Positions 63,491 through 64,000 of a stretch of DNA of 64,000 nt are shown piece by piece (positions within the stretch are counted from its first letter, which is position 1; every line of letters begins with the position of its first letter). Source of the stretch: Pelomonas margarita. GTDB lineage: Bacteria; Pseudomonadota; Gammaproteobacteria; Burkholderiales; Burkholderiaceae_C. The notes under the pieces are model-generated. The model was not told the origin of the DNA and did no database searches. It was given only the letters and a program-made list of their open reading frames with translations. The stretch is taken from contig NZ_JBIGHW010000002.1 of assembly GCF_043555875.1 (NCBI RefSeq), positions 482,990 through 546,989 of the forward strand, in the 5' to 3' direction. A program made the translations under genes and the position numbers.

Positions 63491-63808
63491 ATGCAAAAAG
63501 CATCGTTTGAGATGATTGGCTTGATCTGTGCTGTTGTGGGTGCTGTTCTGCTGGCCTTTTTGGTGGCTGCGTTGTTGGTGTGTGAGATTGGAAACCCGAT
63601 TCTGATAATTGTTTCGAGCTTGCTTGTTGCGCAAAATACGTGGGCGTTTCGGAATGGAAAATCGATGTTCTTTGGAATAGGCGCCTATACGCCAGACGCG
63701 GGCGGCATCCCGAGGACCATCAAGCTTGCCGGAATGTGGGTTATGTATATTGGATTCTTGGCTGAGCAGGCTTATTCTTTGATACGGCTTTGTTGCGCAA
63801 ATCAATAA
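63491..63808 (+). CDS. Small membrane protein, candidate immunity protein for the upstream CdiA-like toxin
   Basis: 105 aa from an ATG 2 bp after the exoprotein stop. Three hydrophobic segments (MIGLICAVVGAVLLAFLVAA; PILIIVSSLLVAQ; LAGMWVMYIGFLA) make it an inner-membrane protein. Codon use is AT-rich like the toxin end. CDI loci place the immunity gene directly after cdiA, and membrane immunity proteins usually oppose pore-forming toxins. The last six residues (LCCANQ) are encoded by an IS903-type end, so the native C-terminus may have been replaced. No family recognised; role inferred from position. Confidence 0.55.
   Translation: MQKASFEMIGLICAVVGAVLLAFLVAALLVCEIGNPILIIVSSLLVAQNTWAFRNGKSMFFGIGAYTPDAGGIPRTIKLAGMWVMYIGFLAEQAYSLIRLCCANQ
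63786..63803. mobile_element. Solitary IS903-type terminal repeat in the candidate immunity gene
   Basis: GGCTTTGTTGCGCAAATC matches the end of the IS element at 63874 exactly and has the same orientation. It overlaps the 3' end of the small membrane protein gene and is not followed by a transposase, so it looks like a leftover end of another copy. Confidence 0.7.
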
Positions 63809-63873
63809 GCAAACGGCATAATCCCAACGCCAGACGGGGCGGATTTCAAATCCCAACTGCAACACTGGCGTAG

Positions 63874-64000
63874 GGCTTTGTTGCGCAAATCGCCCCGCCG
63901 TCAGCCATAGACTGACGGCGTGACAGAGGCAGAAGCGAAGAACAGGAAGCGGACGAAGTACCGCACGACGAACTGGAAGGCGTACAACGAGGCGCTGAAG
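63874..64000 (+). mobile_element. IS5-family (IS903-like) insertion sequence, left end; continues beyond window
   Basis: The 18-bp end GGCTTTGTTGCGCAAATC resembles the IS903 terminal repeat (GGCTTTGTTGAATAAATC). A transposase start follows 46 bp later. The rest is outside the window. Confidence 0.85.
63920..64000 (+). CDS. IS5-family (IS903 group) transposase, N-terminal fragment at window edge
   Basis: From a GTG at 63920, 27 residues are visible: TEAEAKNRKRTKYRTTNWK followed by AYNEALK. The TNW-AYN-AL pattern matches the N-terminus of IS903-type transposases (TNWPAYNNAL). The DDE catalytic domain lies outside the window. The AT/GC style returns to GC-rich here. Confidence 0.82.
   Translation, partial: MTEAEAKNRKRTKYRTTNWKAYNEALK

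Overview
The window looks like chromosomal DNA of a high-GC betaproteobacterium in the Burkholderiales, most like the Roseateles / Pelomonas / Mitsuaria / Rubrivivax group. The reasons are the rpmH-rnpA-yidD-yidC and dnaA-dnaN-gyrB origin block, a PEP-CTERM protein, the short palindromic repeats common in this order, and an oxidative (non-phosphorylating) L-arabinose pathway. The genus is an inference; no rRNA is present.

Layout. (1) 1-15,671 is an arabinan / L-arabinose utilisation island. The left edge holds the start of a FadR-type GntR regulator. A long leftward gene set runs from 11,899 to 388: L-2-keto-3-deoxyarabonate dehydratase, secreted GH43 endo-arabinanase, ABC ATPase, two permeases, solute-binding lipoprotein, GH51 and GH43 arabinofuranosidases, and GH97. 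The rightward operon (12,361-15,671) carries a xylose/arabinose 1-dehydrogenase-like SDR, aldose 1-epimerase, an acyl-CoA thioesterase and an SMP-30 lactonase. Both arms diverge from a 461-bp control region with two copies of a GntR/FadR-like site. Extracellular arabinan would be cut, imported as oligomers, trimmed to arabinose and oxidised toward 2-oxoglutarate semialdehyde. Arabonate dehydratase and the semialdehyde dehydrogenase are not in the window. (2) 15,729-20,048 holds a VapBC pair, then an unclassified six-hairpin glycosidase and a PL10 pectate lyase.

(3) 20,049-37,140 is the replication-origin neighbourhood: mnmE, then a rightward 7-kb insert, then yidC, yidD, rnpA and rpmH leftward, the probable origin, and dnaA, dnaN and gyrB rightward. 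The insert (ECF sigma factor, Hanks-type kinase, three lipoproteins) splits the usually contiguous yidC-mnmE pair. The sigma factor has threonines where canonical ECF factors have the acidic DAED motif, which suggests activation by the neighbouring kinase. (4) 37,280-46,594 is a type I restriction-modification operon in the order hsdR, YhcG-type nuclease, hsdS, ABC-like ATPase, YecA/SEC-C protein, hsdM, almost all overlapping. A convergent NERD-domain gene follows.

(5) 47,631-56,395 is a mixed region: GH43 plus three alpha/beta hydrolases, a PEP-CTERM protein, ssb, and a LytS/LytTR two-component system with a GIN-domain protein. (6) 56,524-64,000 is a two-partner-secretion / contact-dependent-inhibition-like locus. 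It has a frameshifted FhaC-type transporter gene containing a G9 tract, a 1,752-aa FhaB/CdiA-like exoprotein whose C-terminal end turns AT-rich, and a tiny membrane protein 2 bp downstream that is a candidate immunity protein. An IS903-type element enters at the right edge, and a second copy of its 18-bp end forms the 3' end of the candidate immunity gene.
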